Shown: in pieces, positions 51,902 through 59,226 of the stretch
How positions within the stretch are numbered: position 1 is the first letter of the stretch
Layout: each line of letters starts with the position of its first letter
Source: Pseudomonas putida
GTDB taxonomy: Bacteria > Pseudomonadota > Gammaproteobacteria > Pseudomonadales > Pseudomonadaceae
Reading direction: 5' to 3'
DNA length: 64,000 nucleotides
NCBI RefSeq assembly: GCF_002906855.1
Contig: NZ_MINI01000038.1
Coordinates: forward strand, 1,240,001-1,304,000
Notes under the pieces: generated by a model
Seen by the model: the letters and a program-made list of their open reading frames with translations, nothing else
What the model was told of the DNA's origin: nothing
The model's database searches: none
Program-made: the position numbers and the translations under genes

Positions 51902-52843
51902 TCAGCGCTGGATTTCCTGATCGCGGTCCAGCTCGTACGGCAGGCTCAGCACCTGCAGGCGAGGGCCTTCGAGGCTGTTCAGGTGCAGGTTGTCGTCCTC
52001 CACCGACTCGGCGCTGAGCACTGCAAGCAGCTCGCAGCCCTGGCCGGTGCTGGCAGCCAACACCACTTCGCCAACTGACGAACCATGGGTCGGTGAGAAG
52101 ATTTCCGTACCCGGAGCCGGATTTTCCTGCTGCTCGAGTGCCAGCCGGTACTGGCGGCGCTTGAGCTTGCCCAGGTACTGCATGCGCGCGACGATTTCCT
52201 GGCCGGTGTAGCAGCCTTTCTTGAAGCTCACGCCGCCGACGGCCTGCAGGTTGATCATCTGCGGGATGAACAGCTCGCGGGTGGGGCCCATGACCTGGCC
52301 GATGCCGGCACGCACTTGCCCCAGCAGCCAGTCGTTGAGGCGGCCTTCCGGCAACGCGGCTGCCAGCTGTTGGCGAATGCTGTCGGCTCGCTCTGCCGGT
52401 ACCCAGAGTTCGGCGCGGTCGGTGGAGACGGCAATGGCAATCAGGCCATCATGGCGAACGGTACTACCCGCCGCAGCCGGAAGGTCCAGCCCCAGTGCCT
52501 GCAGCGCGGTGCCGCCAGCTTGCAGGCCGTAGCGCGCCCAGGCTGCGCTCTCGTCAGTGAGCGTGGCCTTGGAAAACACGGCGTACTTCTTCAGGTCGGC
52601 CAGTTGCGGCTCCAGCAGCTCGCTGGCCATGGCCAGCAGGTAGCCATTGCCCTCGGGCAGTATGCGGAAGCTCGACTGCATGCGCCCCTTGACCATGCAG
52701 CGGGCGCCGAGGCTGGCATGCTCGAGGCTGAGGTAGTTGATGTTGCAGGTCAGCTGGCCCTGCAGGAACTTGCCGGCGTCGGAGCCGCGGACGGCGAGGA
52801 TGCCCTCGTGGGACAGGGGGCTGAAGAAAGCGGAATCGGCCAT
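51902..52843 (-). CDS. ygfZ: YgfZ/CAF17 folate-binding Fe-S repair protein
   Basis: A 313-aa GcvT-like protein. The YgfZ signature is KKGCYTGQEIVARMQYLGK (Cys in a tetrahydrofolate-binding fold), and the N-terminus reads LRG-like LAVRGSDAGKFLQGQLTCN. It helps maintain or repair certain Fe-S enzymes such as MiaB. It is divergent from sdhE with 133 bp between starts, an arrangement shared with other gammaproteobacteria. Confidence 0.9.
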   Translation of the reverse strand: MADSAFFSPLSHEGILAVRGSDAGKFLQGQLTCNINYLSLEHASLGARCMVKGRMQSSFRILPEGNGYLLAMASELLEPQLADLKKYAVFSKATLTDESAAWARYGLQAGGTALQALGLDLPAAAGSTVRHDGLIAIAVSTDRAELWVPAERADSIRQQLAAALPEGRLNDWLLGQVRAGIGQVMGPTRELFIPQMINLQAVGGVSFKKGCYTGQEIVARMQYLGKLKRRQYRLALEQQENPAPGTEIFSPTHGSSVGEVVLAASTGQGCELLAVLSAESVEDDNLHLNSLEGPRLQVLSLPYELDRDQEIQR

Positions 52844-52976
52844 GGGTCATCGCGGTGGCTAAAGACTGGCGGCCATCATAGAACGCCAGTAACAAAATAG
52901 GTAGGTGACTAGACCAACGCCCTGTGTCGCTTCGTTCACTGCGCGGTATACTGCGCGACCATTCGAGGAGGGCCCC

Positions 52977-53231
52977 ATGGTCGAACAAACTGAACTCAAC
53001 CGGCTTTTCTGGCACAGCCGCCGCGGCATGCTGGAACTGGACGTACTGCTGGTGCCATTCACCCAGGAGGTCTATCCGACCCTGAGCGAAGCCGACCGCG
53101 AACTTTATGTCCGCCTGTTGAGCTGTGAAGATCAGGACATGTTCGGCTGGTTCATGGAGCGTACCGAGTCCGAAGACCCGGAGCTGCAGCGTATGGTCCG
53201 CATCATTCTGGATCGTGTCCAGCCCAAATGA
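52977..53231 (+). CDS. sdhE: SdhE (CptB) flavinylation factor
   Basis: An 84-aa protein of the SdhE/YgfY family with the diagnostic RRGMLELDVLL motif near residue 14. It helps attach FAD covalently to succinate dehydrogenase (SdhA) and related flavoproteins. It was once described as an antitoxin (CptB). A strong ribosome site GAGGAGGG precedes the ATG at 52977. It overlaps ygfX by 17 bases, so the two are coupled. Confidence 0.93.
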   Translation: MVEQTELNRLFWHSRRGMLELDVLLVPFTQEVYPTLSEADRELYVRLLSCEDQDMFGWFMERTESEDPELQRMVRIILDRVQPK

Positions 53232-53676
53232 GTGTTTCGAGTGCCGCTGGCAGGGCTCGCGCCTGTTGCTGGCGGCCTACCTGGGTTGCCAGGTGCTGGC
53301 GTTACTGGTCTTGTTACTGAGCGCGCTGCCCTGGTGGCTTGGTCTTTGTGTTCTTGCCGCTTGTATTGCCCACGCTCTCTGGGCGATTCCCCGCCGTATT
53401 CTGCTGACTGATCCCCATGCCGTCACCGGTTTGCGTCGTGACGCGTCGGGTTGGCGCGTGTTCAGCCGGGCGCTCGGCTGGCAACCGGTGCGCCTGTGTC
53501 GGGACAGCGTGGCGGTGCCGGGGCTGGTGGTGTTGCGGTTCGTCAGGGCAGGGCACTGGCTCGGCGAGAGCCAGTGCGTGCCTCGGGATGCCGTGGGGGC
53601 TGAACAGCACCGGCGTTTGCGGGTGAGGTTGAAGTTCAGCCGTCGCAGGTTCGACAGCTGTTTCAGAGCGGGCTGA
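53215..53676 (+). CDS. ygfX: YgfX (CptA) membrane protein
   Basis: A 153-aa protein with two adjacent transmembrane helices (about 16-60: LLLAAYLGCQVLALLVLLLS; WWLGLCVLAACIAHALWAI) followed by a basic soluble tail. The GTG at 53215 is chosen because the product then starts SSPNECFECRWQ, the pattern I expect for the family. It is the partner of SdhE, reported as a toxin-like membrane protein acting on division or cytoskeletal proteins in E. coli. It runs 14 bases past the convergent nadB tail remnant. Confidence 0.8.
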   Translation: MSSPNECFECRWQGSRLLLAAYLGCQVLALLVLLLSALPWWLGLCVLAACIAHALWAIPRRILLTDPHAVTGLRRDASGWRVFSRALGWQPVRLCRDSVAVPGLVVLRFVRAGHWLGESQCVPRDAVGAEQHRRLRVRLKFSRRRFDSCFRAG

Positions 53677-53843
53677 GGATGGTGTCCTTGGCCTCTGGCA
53701 GCATTCCAGGGTAATCCAGGGTGTAGTGCAGCCCGCGGCTTTCCTTGCGCTGCATCGCCGAGCGAATCATCAGCTCAGCCACCTGTGCGAGGTTGCGCAG
53801 TTCGATCAGGTCGCGGCTGACCTTGTAGTTGCTGTAGAACTCG
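53663..53843 (-). pseudogene. nadB: Displaced native 3' end of nadB
   Basis: The minus strand encodes 59 residues, from EFYSNYKVSRDLIELRNLAQ to a TGA at 53663-53665 (end DTILSPL), with normal host codon choice. This is the original C-terminus of L-aspartate oxidase, cut off from the rest of the gene by the element at 53825-60482. It has no start codon. The intact nadB at 60299 uses a replacement tail supplied by the element. Confidence 0.92.
53825..53843. other. attL core (19 bp)
   Basis: GTAGTTGCTGTAGAACTCG is identical to the copy at 60464-60482. It corresponds to nadB codons for EFYSNY. To its left the native nadB tail continues; to its right non-nadB sequence begins (ACGTGATGAGG) and the integrase follows. 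Confidence 0.9.
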
Positions 53844-53885
53844 ACGTGATGAGGCTAAACCCAATGGATACAGGGGTTTCAGCCG

Positions 53886-55319
53886 ATGACCATCAACCAG
53901 CCCTCCCAAACTGGGACAAACCTGTTACAAACTGCCCTCGCCAAGCCATACCACTATCGCCGGTCTGGTCGCTATTACCTTCGCCTTCGCCCTCAAGGCA
54001 CCGCTAAGGGCTTCTTCACGCTGTCACTCAGGACCACCGACAAGGCCACCGCTATGACCATCTCGCAAGACATCCTCTCGACCCTCAAGGCCTACCATCT
54101 GGACAACCCAGAGGCGTCATGGGATGAGCTGAGAGAGCGTCTGTTGGACATCGCTGAGTACAGCCTGACGATGGCCCATGGCGATAGCTCACTGGTTGCC
54201 TACGAGATGATTAACGATGAGCACCATCAGGCCCTCCGTGAGGCAAGCGCAAAGCTGCCCCTGAGCGTCAATCAGCAACGGGCTGTGAGTAAGGCACTGG
54301 AGATCATTGAGGCGTCTCAGGAGCGCATGAAGGGCAGGTCTGGGAATCTGGTGGAGATCGTAAAGGGTCTCAAGGATGAGCATTGTAGCACGTCAGTGGC
54401 CCTGTCTCCGTCCCTATCTGTAAGTTCATCTGAGCGGCTGACCTTCAAGGCTCTGTCTGCGCTGTACATGGAGGAACGCAAAGACAGCATTCAGGCCAGC
54501 ACCATGCGGGACGTGAGATCGTCCTGTGAGGCTATCGCTACGATCCTCGGTGACTTGGACTTGAAGGCCCATACGCGGGAGGACATGAAGAACCTTCGGG
54601 ACAAACTCCTTGAGGACCGCAAGCCATCGACGGTGAAGAAGCTACTGACCCGGCTATCAACTGTCATGGACTGGGCTGTGCATAACGGTTACCTCGATAA
54701 GAGCTTCGACAAGGGTCTGAAGCCAACGAAAGGAGCTGATAGCTCCCGTGAGGCGTTCTCTCAGGATCAGGTCAAGGCCCTCATGGCGCACGCTAAGACC
54801 CTGCCGGTGGACGCATGGCTGCGTTGGGCATTGTCCCTTGGGGTCATCGCTGGGACCCGTATCGAGGAACTCAGGCAGTTAACGAAGGCCGATGTTAAGC
54901 AGGTCGGGGATGTCTGGGTTATCGACATCAATAGGAACGATGGCAAGACAGCCAAGACCAAGAATGCTTTGAGGGTCATCCCGTTGACCGATGGCGCCTA
55001 TGGGTTCGACCTGAAGGCTTTCCTTGAGTTTGTCCAAAGGGCGGACTCTCGCCTGTTCGCTTTGGGCGCTGGGCGATTCTCTGAGTTGCTCAATGGGCTT
55101 ATCCGTGATGTCTTGGGTGTGAAGGCTGATCGGACGCAAACCTTCCACTCGCTACGGCACTCTCTGGCTGGTGCCTTGAAGGCCGCTGAGATTCCTGTTG
55201 GCACCGCTGAGTCCATCTTGGGGCACGCTTCGGGGTCGATCAGTTATGACCTGTATGGGGCGGGCAGTGCGGTTGAGGTGGGGCGTATGGCTGAGGCACT
55301 GAAGACTGCCTTTCTCTAA
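53886..55319 (+). CDS. int: Tyrosine recombinase (integrase) of the nadB element
   Basis: A 477-aa phage-type integrase. The N-terminal arm-binding/SAM-like part reads YYLRLRPQGTAKGFFTLSLR, and the core-binding domain is LSALYMEERKDSIQASTMRD. The catalytic domain has Arg in AGTRIEELRQL, the HxxR box in FHSLRHSLAGAL, a following His in ILGHASGSISYD, and the likely nucleophile Tyr in DLYGAG. All catalytic residues are present, so it should be active. It reads inward from attL. No clear ribosome site precedes the ATG. Confidence 0.9.
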   Translation: MTINQPSQTGTNLLQTALAKPYHYRRSGRYYLRLRPQGTAKGFFTLSLRTTDKATAMTISQDILSTLKAYHLDNPEASWDELRERLLDIAEYSLTMAHGDSSLVAYEMINDEHHQALREASAKLPLSVNQQRAVSKALEIIEASQERMKGRSGNLVEIVKGLKDEHCSTSVALSPSLSVSSSERLTFKALSALYMEERKDSIQASTMRDVRSSCEAIATILGDLDLKAHTREDMKNLRDKLLEDRKPSTVKKLLTRLSTVMDWAVHNGYLDKSFDKGLKPTKGADSSREAFSQDQVKALMAHAKTLPVDAWLRWALSLGVIAGTRIEELRQLTKADVKQVGDVWVIDINRNDGKTAKTKNALRVIPLTDGAYGFDLKAFLEFVQRADSRLFALGAGRFSELLNGLIRDVLGVKADRTQTFHSLRHSLAGALKAAEIPVGTAESILGHASGSISYDLYGAGSAVEVGRMAEALKTAFL

Positions 55320-55339
55320 TGGCATGAAGGGTCTGCCGC

Positions 55340-56052
55340 TTGCGGTGGACCTGCTTTGAAAAGCGTAATTTCATGGGCATCGAGCTGGATGTTCTCGTGG
55401 GTCACCCTGAGCATGACCTGCTGTTCGTGGCGACTCAGGTTGCCAGAGCTGCTGGTCTGAAAGACCCATCTGTCGCAGTACGGGACCACCGGAAGACTAA
55501 GCACGGGTCTGGGCACGGGAGGATGCTTGAGGCACTGATGGGGGATTCACCCATTAGCCGCCCAGAGGACCACTTGGGCCGCTGCCTGCGCTGCAACACG
55601 GTCATGTTCATTGAGTCCGAAGTGTACGCAATGCTGCTCAGGTCACGAGCACCTCAAACCGTAAGCGAACGGGCATTACAGGTTGCGTAACGGCAGCCAG
55701 TTATGCGGCAACAACTCGGCGATCTCACTGGCGCGCTGCGTCGGCAGCCGCATCAGCACATCTGAAAGACCCTCTTAAAAGGCTAGAAGTGGTGTCCACT
55801 TAAATAGGTGGACACCATCGCCTTTGGCGGTGGGGTCAGAAAGGTGTGTTTGCTGGCCGGTTACCTCAAACCGAACCGTTCCGTAAGTGGGTCACTGAGG
55901 AAGTCCTCCCGACCATCCGCAAGACCGGCTCGTACAACGCTGCTGAGTCGAGCAACCCGATTGCCGTGGGCATCATGGATGAGCTGAAGCTGCTCCGTGG
56001 GGAACTGGTGGAACTGAAGGAGATCGTTAAGGCCCTTGTTTACTGGACTTGA
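55340..56052 (+). pseudogene. BRO-N antirepressor-like gene interrupted by an IS66 remnant
   Basis: The first part (55340-55660; TTG start with GAAGGG upstream, or ATG 55373) reads ELDVLVGHPEHDLLFVATQV and VYAMLLRSRAPQT. The second part (55873-56052) continues EPFRKWVTEEVLPTIRKTGS and ends VKALVYWT. Removing 55661-55864 and one 8-bp repeat restores one frame through RAPQTEPFRKW, a perfect BRO-N signature. BRO-N proteins are phage antirepressors or DNA-binding regulators. As it stands the first half runs out in IS sequence, so the gene is probably inactive unless the remnant is lost. Confidence 0.85.
55661..55864 (-). mobile_element. 204-bp internally deleted IS66-family remnant
   Basis: The ends are GTAAGCG (left) and, on the complement of the right end, GTAACCG, the IS66-type terminal motif. 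Both are flanked by the 8-bp duplication CTCAAACC (55653-55660 and 55865-55872). On the minus strand the last codons of an IS66 transposase remain (LPTQRASEIAELLPHNWLPL). The remainder contains a perfect 9-bp inverted repeat GGTGTCCAC / GTGGACACC (55793-55818 region) and no coding frame. Confidence 0.85.
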
Positions 56053-56065
56053 TGGCTGGTGTCGC

Positions 56066-56088
56066 CAAATACCCTCACTATGGCTGCA
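56066..56088 (+). promoter_or_regulatory. T7-like (gh-1-type) phage RNA polymerase promoter
   Basis: The sequence CAAATACCCTCACTATGG followed by CTGCA matches 21 of 23 positions of the gh-1 phage promoter consensus as I remember it (TAAAAACCCTCACTRTGG then CHSCM). The transcript would start near 56083, 37 bp before the ATG of the 211-aa gene. Single-subunit phage polymerases need no other element. No T7-like polymerase gene is in the window. Confidence 0.8.
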
Positions 56089-56119
56089 CGTTCGCAGCGG
56101 CCATCTGAGGACCACTTCC

Positions 56120-56755
56120 ATGACCCTGCTCACCCAACCCGGACCACTGCACCGCCACGTCGATCACGAAACCGGCACCATCCTTCACATTGACCCAATC
56201 ACTGGCGAGGTCATCCGCCGCAAGGACATGGTACGACCCGCAAACCTCGAAGCCCAGTATCAGGCATGGGCCGCTGAGCGTCGTGCCGATGAGTCGCTCT
56301 CTGAGGACCACCAGAAAGCCGCCAAGGGCCTTTCCAGCGACCCCCAAGGGCAACCCCAAGAGACCCCAAGCGATGAGCCTAAGCGAGGACGTGGACGCCC
56401 AAAGGCCACCTTCGCCAACCCTGTCGCAGCCTATATGTACCTCCTTGCGATTCCCGATCCGCTGCCATGGGTAGACGACATCATTACCGGGTCAATCATC
56501 ACCAGTGCAGGAGTCACCAACGGAAAGATCAACGTCAAGGCCCGAGCGGTCATCGGTGCGTTGTTCCTTTCGGAGATCACAGCGGACGCCTGCAAGACCA
56601 ATGAGTATTCCTTGAGGACCGCCCAGCGAATCGCCAAGGCTGCTCGACACGCTGCCCATGGGATCGCTTCGTATGTCGAGAGACACCCAGACATCAAGGC
56701 TGAGATTGTGGCTGAGGTAGGCGCAGAGGCTCTATTCCGGGGCTTAGCGACTTAA
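56120..56755 (+). CDS. Element protein with AT-hook-like GRGRPK motif, unknown function
   Basis: A 211-aa protein starting MTLLTQPGPLHRHVDHETGT. A charged linker (about 50-92) ends in KRGRGRPKATF, an AT-hook-like minor-groove DNA-binding motif. A C-terminal alpha-helical region follows (RAVIGALFLSEITADACKTN, YSLRTAQRIAKAARHAAHGI). The ATG at 56120 is the first after the phage-type promoter; the frame extends upstream to 56036 inside the BRO-N gene. DNA binding, for example in replication or packaging of the element, is a guess from the motif. Confidence 0.6.
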   Translation: MTLLTQPGPLHRHVDHETGTILHIDPITGEVIRRKDMVRPANLEAQYQAWAAERRADESLSEDHQKAAKGLSSDPQGQPQETPSDEPKRGRGRPKATFANPVAAYMYLLAIPDPLPWVDDIITGSIITSAGVTNGKINVKARAVIGALFLSEITADACKTNEYSLRTAQRIAKAARHAAHGIASYVERHPDIKAEIVAEVGAEALFRGLAT

Positions 56756-56811
56756 CGCCGGATAATATAAAGAAAATCTCAACGACCATCTTCAGGTCAA
56801 AGCATCGACCA

Positions 56812-56865
56812 GACCCAGAGGGAGAGGGGTTGTTAATTACAACTCCCCTCATCTCAAAGGGCATC
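56812..56865 (+). other. Stem-loop in the gap before the 109-aa gene
   Basis: AGGGGTTGT (56825-56833) and ACAACTCCCCT (56839-56849) pair around TAATT with a two-base bulge. No T run follows. It may be an RNA-stability or phage-polymerase pause hairpin at the end of the 211-aa gene transcript. The surrounding 140 bp hold no coding frame. Confidence 0.4.
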
Positions 56866-56896
56866 TTTAAGAACACCTCAAAGGAGACCTTCCAAC

Positions 56897-57226
56897 ATGA
56901 CCAGCATTGTCTGCCCAGCTAACTCACGCCTCACCGAACAAGATATGTCAGTCTTGTCTACTGTATTCCCTCGACCAGCTCGAACCCAGCTCATCGAGTT
57001 GCGTCGTGCCCTTAGTGACCATCGCTCCAACTTCAGGACCTACAAGGCTGGACAGGTCACCTTCGATATGGACGGTGTGGCCCAACGGGTCCTCGCTAAG
57101 TGTCCCCAAAAGACTCTCGACCGTTTGAACCAACTACTTGAACAAGGGTTGTGTCTTCAAGCCATCGCCTCGACTCACTTGAGGATTCCATTAAGCGGCT
57201 CTGAAGGAATCTCACTCACAACTTAA
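56897..57226 (+). CDS. Small element protein, unknown function
   Basis: A 109-aa protein (MTSIVCPANSRLTEQDMSVL, ending SGSEGISLTT) with an excellent ribosome site AAGGAG nine bases before the ATG. It is mostly helical, with VAQRVLAKCPQKTLDRLNQL suggesting an interaction helix. No membrane segment and no domain I recognise. It lies between the two phage-type promoters, downstream of the first, and so could be expressed with the 211-aa gene. Confidence 0.65.
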   Translation: MTSIVCPANSRLTEQDMSVLSTVFPRPARTQLIELRRALSDHRSNFRTYKAGQVTFDMDGVAQRVLAKCPQKTLDRLNQLLEQGLCLQAIASTHLRIPLSGSEGISLTT

Positions 57227-57248
57227 AGGCGTCCGTCAAGACTGTCGT

Positions 57249-57271
57249 TAAAAACCCTCACTATGGGTAAG
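57249..57271 (+). promoter_or_regulatory. T7-like (gh-1-type) phage RNA polymerase promoter
   Basis: TAAAAACCCTCACTATGG is identical to the first 18 positions of the remembered gh-1 consensus. The last five bases (GTAAG) fit only at one or two positions. It lies 265 bp before the 133-aa gene and, through it, the capsid-like gene. The same orientation and sequence as the site at 56066 make chance unlikely. Confidence 0.8.
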
Positions 57272-57535
57272 ACAGGAAGACCAACAACAAAATAATTTCC
57301 TCGACCCTGCACAACAGCCGTCGCCACGGTTGATCCAGTAGCGAGCTAACGCTGCGCCCTTCGATGCCCTTCAGGCTTGCCATGTCCTGAATCAGCGTCA
57401 TCAACACCACTTGAAACCCAGAACCTTTTGATCGTCCTTGAAGATGCCCGCGAAGGCTTTCTCCTTGGCCGTCTGGTCGTGCGCGTCTATGGCGCAAGGA
57501 CGAATCAAAGGGTCCCCAATAGGAGAACCCAAACC
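57272..57535. other. 264-bp leader with a host-like GC-rich patch
   Basis: Between the second phage-type promoter and the 133-aa gene, about 57300-57500 is richer in GC than the rest of the element. It contains AGCCGTCGCCACGGTTGATC-type sequence that looks like chromosomal coding DNA in its base usage. On the minus strand short frames such as MTLIQDMASLKGIEG can be read, but none is complete. It may be a captured fragment of another gene; I could not identify the source. Confidence 0.4.
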
Positions 57536-57937
57536 ATGAAAATCACTATCACGAAAGTCCTGAAGAACGAAGTCACCGTGTCGGGCCAGACCCTGAACCG
57601 TGAGTACGTCGAGAACATCATGTTGCCCATGCTGGTCGCCCAATGCGGGACCGTTAAGGGCCAGCAATTCGAGATCGTTAAGGCGTTCGATGAGGCCGGT
57701 CTGTCGCTCCAAGCGATTCCCGTAGTTGCCCGAGAGTACCGCCAAGACCAATACCAGAAGGCCCAAGAGAAGGCTCAGAGAGAGGCTGAGGCCCGTTGGC
57801 ATCAAGAGCGCTGCCGTGAGTACACACCTCGTGAGATCGCCCAAGCGAAGGCCGATAAGGAAGCCCGAGCCGCTGCCATTCGTGAGCATGGTGCCCGTAT
57901 CCGTGCTGCCTCCCGTGCCAATAGCGCTGGCTGGTAA
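57536..57937 (+). CDS. Small charged element protein, possible scaffold or capsid accessory
   Basis: A 133-aa protein with an N-terminal beta/alpha part (MKITITKVLKNEVTVSGQTL) and a long, highly charged helical C-terminal half (QDQYQKAQEKAQREAEARWH; AQAKADKEARAAAIREHGAR). A ribosome site AGGAGA lies 9 bp upstream. The gene is 50 bp before the capsid-like gene and in the same direction. Charged helical proteins directly before capsid genes are often scaffolds, but here that is only positional inference. Confidence 0.65.
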   Translation: MKITITKVLKNEVTVSGQTLNREYVENIMLPMLVAQCGTVKGQQFEIVKAFDEAGLSLQAIPVVAREYRQDQYQKAQEKAQREAEARWHQERCREYTPREIAQAKADKEARAAAIREHGARIRAASRANSAGW

Positions 57938-57987
57938 CAGCACCTCGACACACAACCACTTCATTCATCTATTCAGGAGAAACAACC

Positions 57988-58989
57988 ATGACTAAGCCAT
58001 TCCAGTACACCAAACCTTCGACCTACACCACCGCCATCACCGATGAGCACACTGGGTCGATTCGATTCAACACTGCTGATGTTCGCCCAGAGACCCAAGC
58101 GGCCACCGATGTATCCGTCTATGTGGAGGCCCTTGTGGAAGCCGCTGAGGACTACTTGAACGGCGATGAGTGGCGAGAGGCTGCCATGGAGGCAACCCCT
58201 TGCGAGTTCCGTCCGGCTGGCTCTGAGGCCACTGGGCAACAAATCATCACCATGGCCGACCGCTCTGTCACCTTCGACCCTCGTAAGAACTGGGATAACC
58301 AGACCGTCGAGAAGGGCGAGGTCCTGGCCGGTTCTGTGATCTTCACCGAGGCGACCGACAAGGCATTGGTCATCAGCCACCGAGCTACGATCTTTGACCA
58401 CAACCTGATGGCAGGCTTCACCGTCCAGTCTATGGAGCAAACCGCTGACAAGATGCTTCGTGACATTGAGCACAGCGCAGCCGGTAAGGTCGCTGCCATC
58501 TTGGCGACTGCCCCAAGCACTGAGAGCGTCTCTGAGGCCAAACCAACGGGTAAGCCTGCTGAGATCGCTGAGGACCTCATCGACATCCTCACGACCCACG
58601 TTAACCAGACTGTAGGGACCTCGCTGAGCGACTTCGTGATCCTGCTGCCCGTGTCACTGGTGGCTGTTCTTGAGCGTGCTGCTCAACGTGCTGGTCAGGA
58701 CTCTATCGAGGACCTCATTGGCGCGGGCGTACAGCCGTACACTGGGACCGACCACGGCGTCTTCATGTTGCCCAAGCTTTTCACCTCGCTGAGCTACCGT
58801 GAGCGCCAAGACGGTAGCATCTGGAAGATTGAAGCGACTCGCAACCCAAACGCCCAAGGCTGGGACCTTGAGATCGTGGCTGTGGTGGACATCATCGCCA
58901 ATGGCATGGTCAAGGTAGCTCTGACCGAGGATCGTCTTCAGACCGTTCAAGTGCCGTTCCCGCTGGTCACTCGCATTGCCCTGAGCTGA
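57988..58989 (+). CDS. Candidate major capsid protein (HK97-fold-like)
   Basis: A 333-aa protein with the size and layout of an HK97-fold coat protein. It has an N-arm (to about 60), an E-loop-like stretch around NWDNQTVEKGEVLAGSV, a long spine-like helix MEQTADKMLRDIEHSAAGKV (about 150-172), and a C-terminal A/P-domain-like region (DFVILLPVSLVAVLERAAQR, DHGVFMLPKLFTSLSYRE, VVDIIANGMVKVAL). I do not recognise it by sequence as a named family. The call rests on pattern, position and element type. Ribosome site CAGGAGAA precedes the ATG. It is the best-expressed-looking gene of the element. Confidence 0.5.
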   Translation: MTKPFQYTKPSTYTTAITDEHTGSIRFNTADVRPETQAATDVSVYVEALVEAAEDYLNGDEWREAAMEATPCEFRPAGSEATGQQIITMADRSVTFDPRKNWDNQTVEKGEVLAGSVIFTEATDKALVISHRATIFDHNLMAGFTVQSMEQTADKMLRDIEHSAAGKVAAILATAPSTESVSEAKPTGKPAEIAEDLIDILTTHVNQTVGTSLSDFVILLPVSLVAVLERAAQRAGQDSIEDLIGAGVQPYTGTDHGVFMLPKLFTSLSYRERQDGSIWKIEATRNPNAQGWDLEIVAVVDIIANGMVKVALTEDRLQTVQVPFPLVTRIALS

Positions 58990-59069
58990 TCGAAGGGAAA
59001 CCCTGAGCTGATCTAAGGGAAACCCTGATAGCCCCGTAAGGCCGGACCTAAAGAGGGACCGGCAGGGGC
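58981..59069. repeat. Tandem repeat and hairpin after the capsid-like gene
   Basis: CTGAGCTGATCGAAGGGAAA + CC (58981-59002) is followed at once by a second copy with one change (59003-59024). Next comes a structured stretch GCCCC-GTAAG-GCCGG...CCGGC-A-GGGGC (59031-59069), which forms a two-part stem without a T run. The repeat duplicates the last codons of the gene. The stem could be a terminator or processing site for the phage-polymerase transcript. Confidence 0.6.
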
Positions 59070-59131
59070 ACAGCTTCACCTATCCGCATCATCGCCCGTC
59101 GCTGGGCATCTATCTAACCGAAAGTCTTTCT

Positions 59132-59215
59132 GTTTGTTCCTTCATGCCACCGGCAGAACCCTTGGTCGGGTCTTTCGGCTGCCGGTGGGAGCGAACTTGA
59201 GGGAGCAAACAAGAG
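59132..59215. repeat. Nested inverted repeats in the leader of the Rha gene
   Basis: CCACCGGCAG (59147-59156) and CTGCCGGTGG (59179-59188) are perfectly complementary. Inside them ACCC (59058-type motif at 59158-59161) pairs with GGGT (59168-59171). Outside, TGTTTGTTCC (59131-59140) nearly matches the complement of GGAGCAAACA (59202-59211). The block sits just before the Rha start and could be an operator, an RNA switch or a packaging signal. Confidence 0.55.
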
Positions 59216-59226
59216 GAAAACAGACT

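Noticed and set aside
55793..55818. The perfect inverted repeat GGTGTCCAC / GTGGACACC as an independent operator or terminator
   Set aside because: It lies within the IS66-bounded 204-bp remnant, so it is more simply part of that inserted sequence.
57401..57964. A 187-residue minus-strand frame across the 133-aa gene and its leader
   Set aside because: It overlaps a plus-strand gene with a strong ribosome site, shows Leu/Gly-rich shadow composition and has no start signal.
58152..58599. Minus-strand frames inside the capsid-like gene
   Set aside because: Shadow frames of a well-formed plus-strand gene with ribosome site and continuous coding bias.
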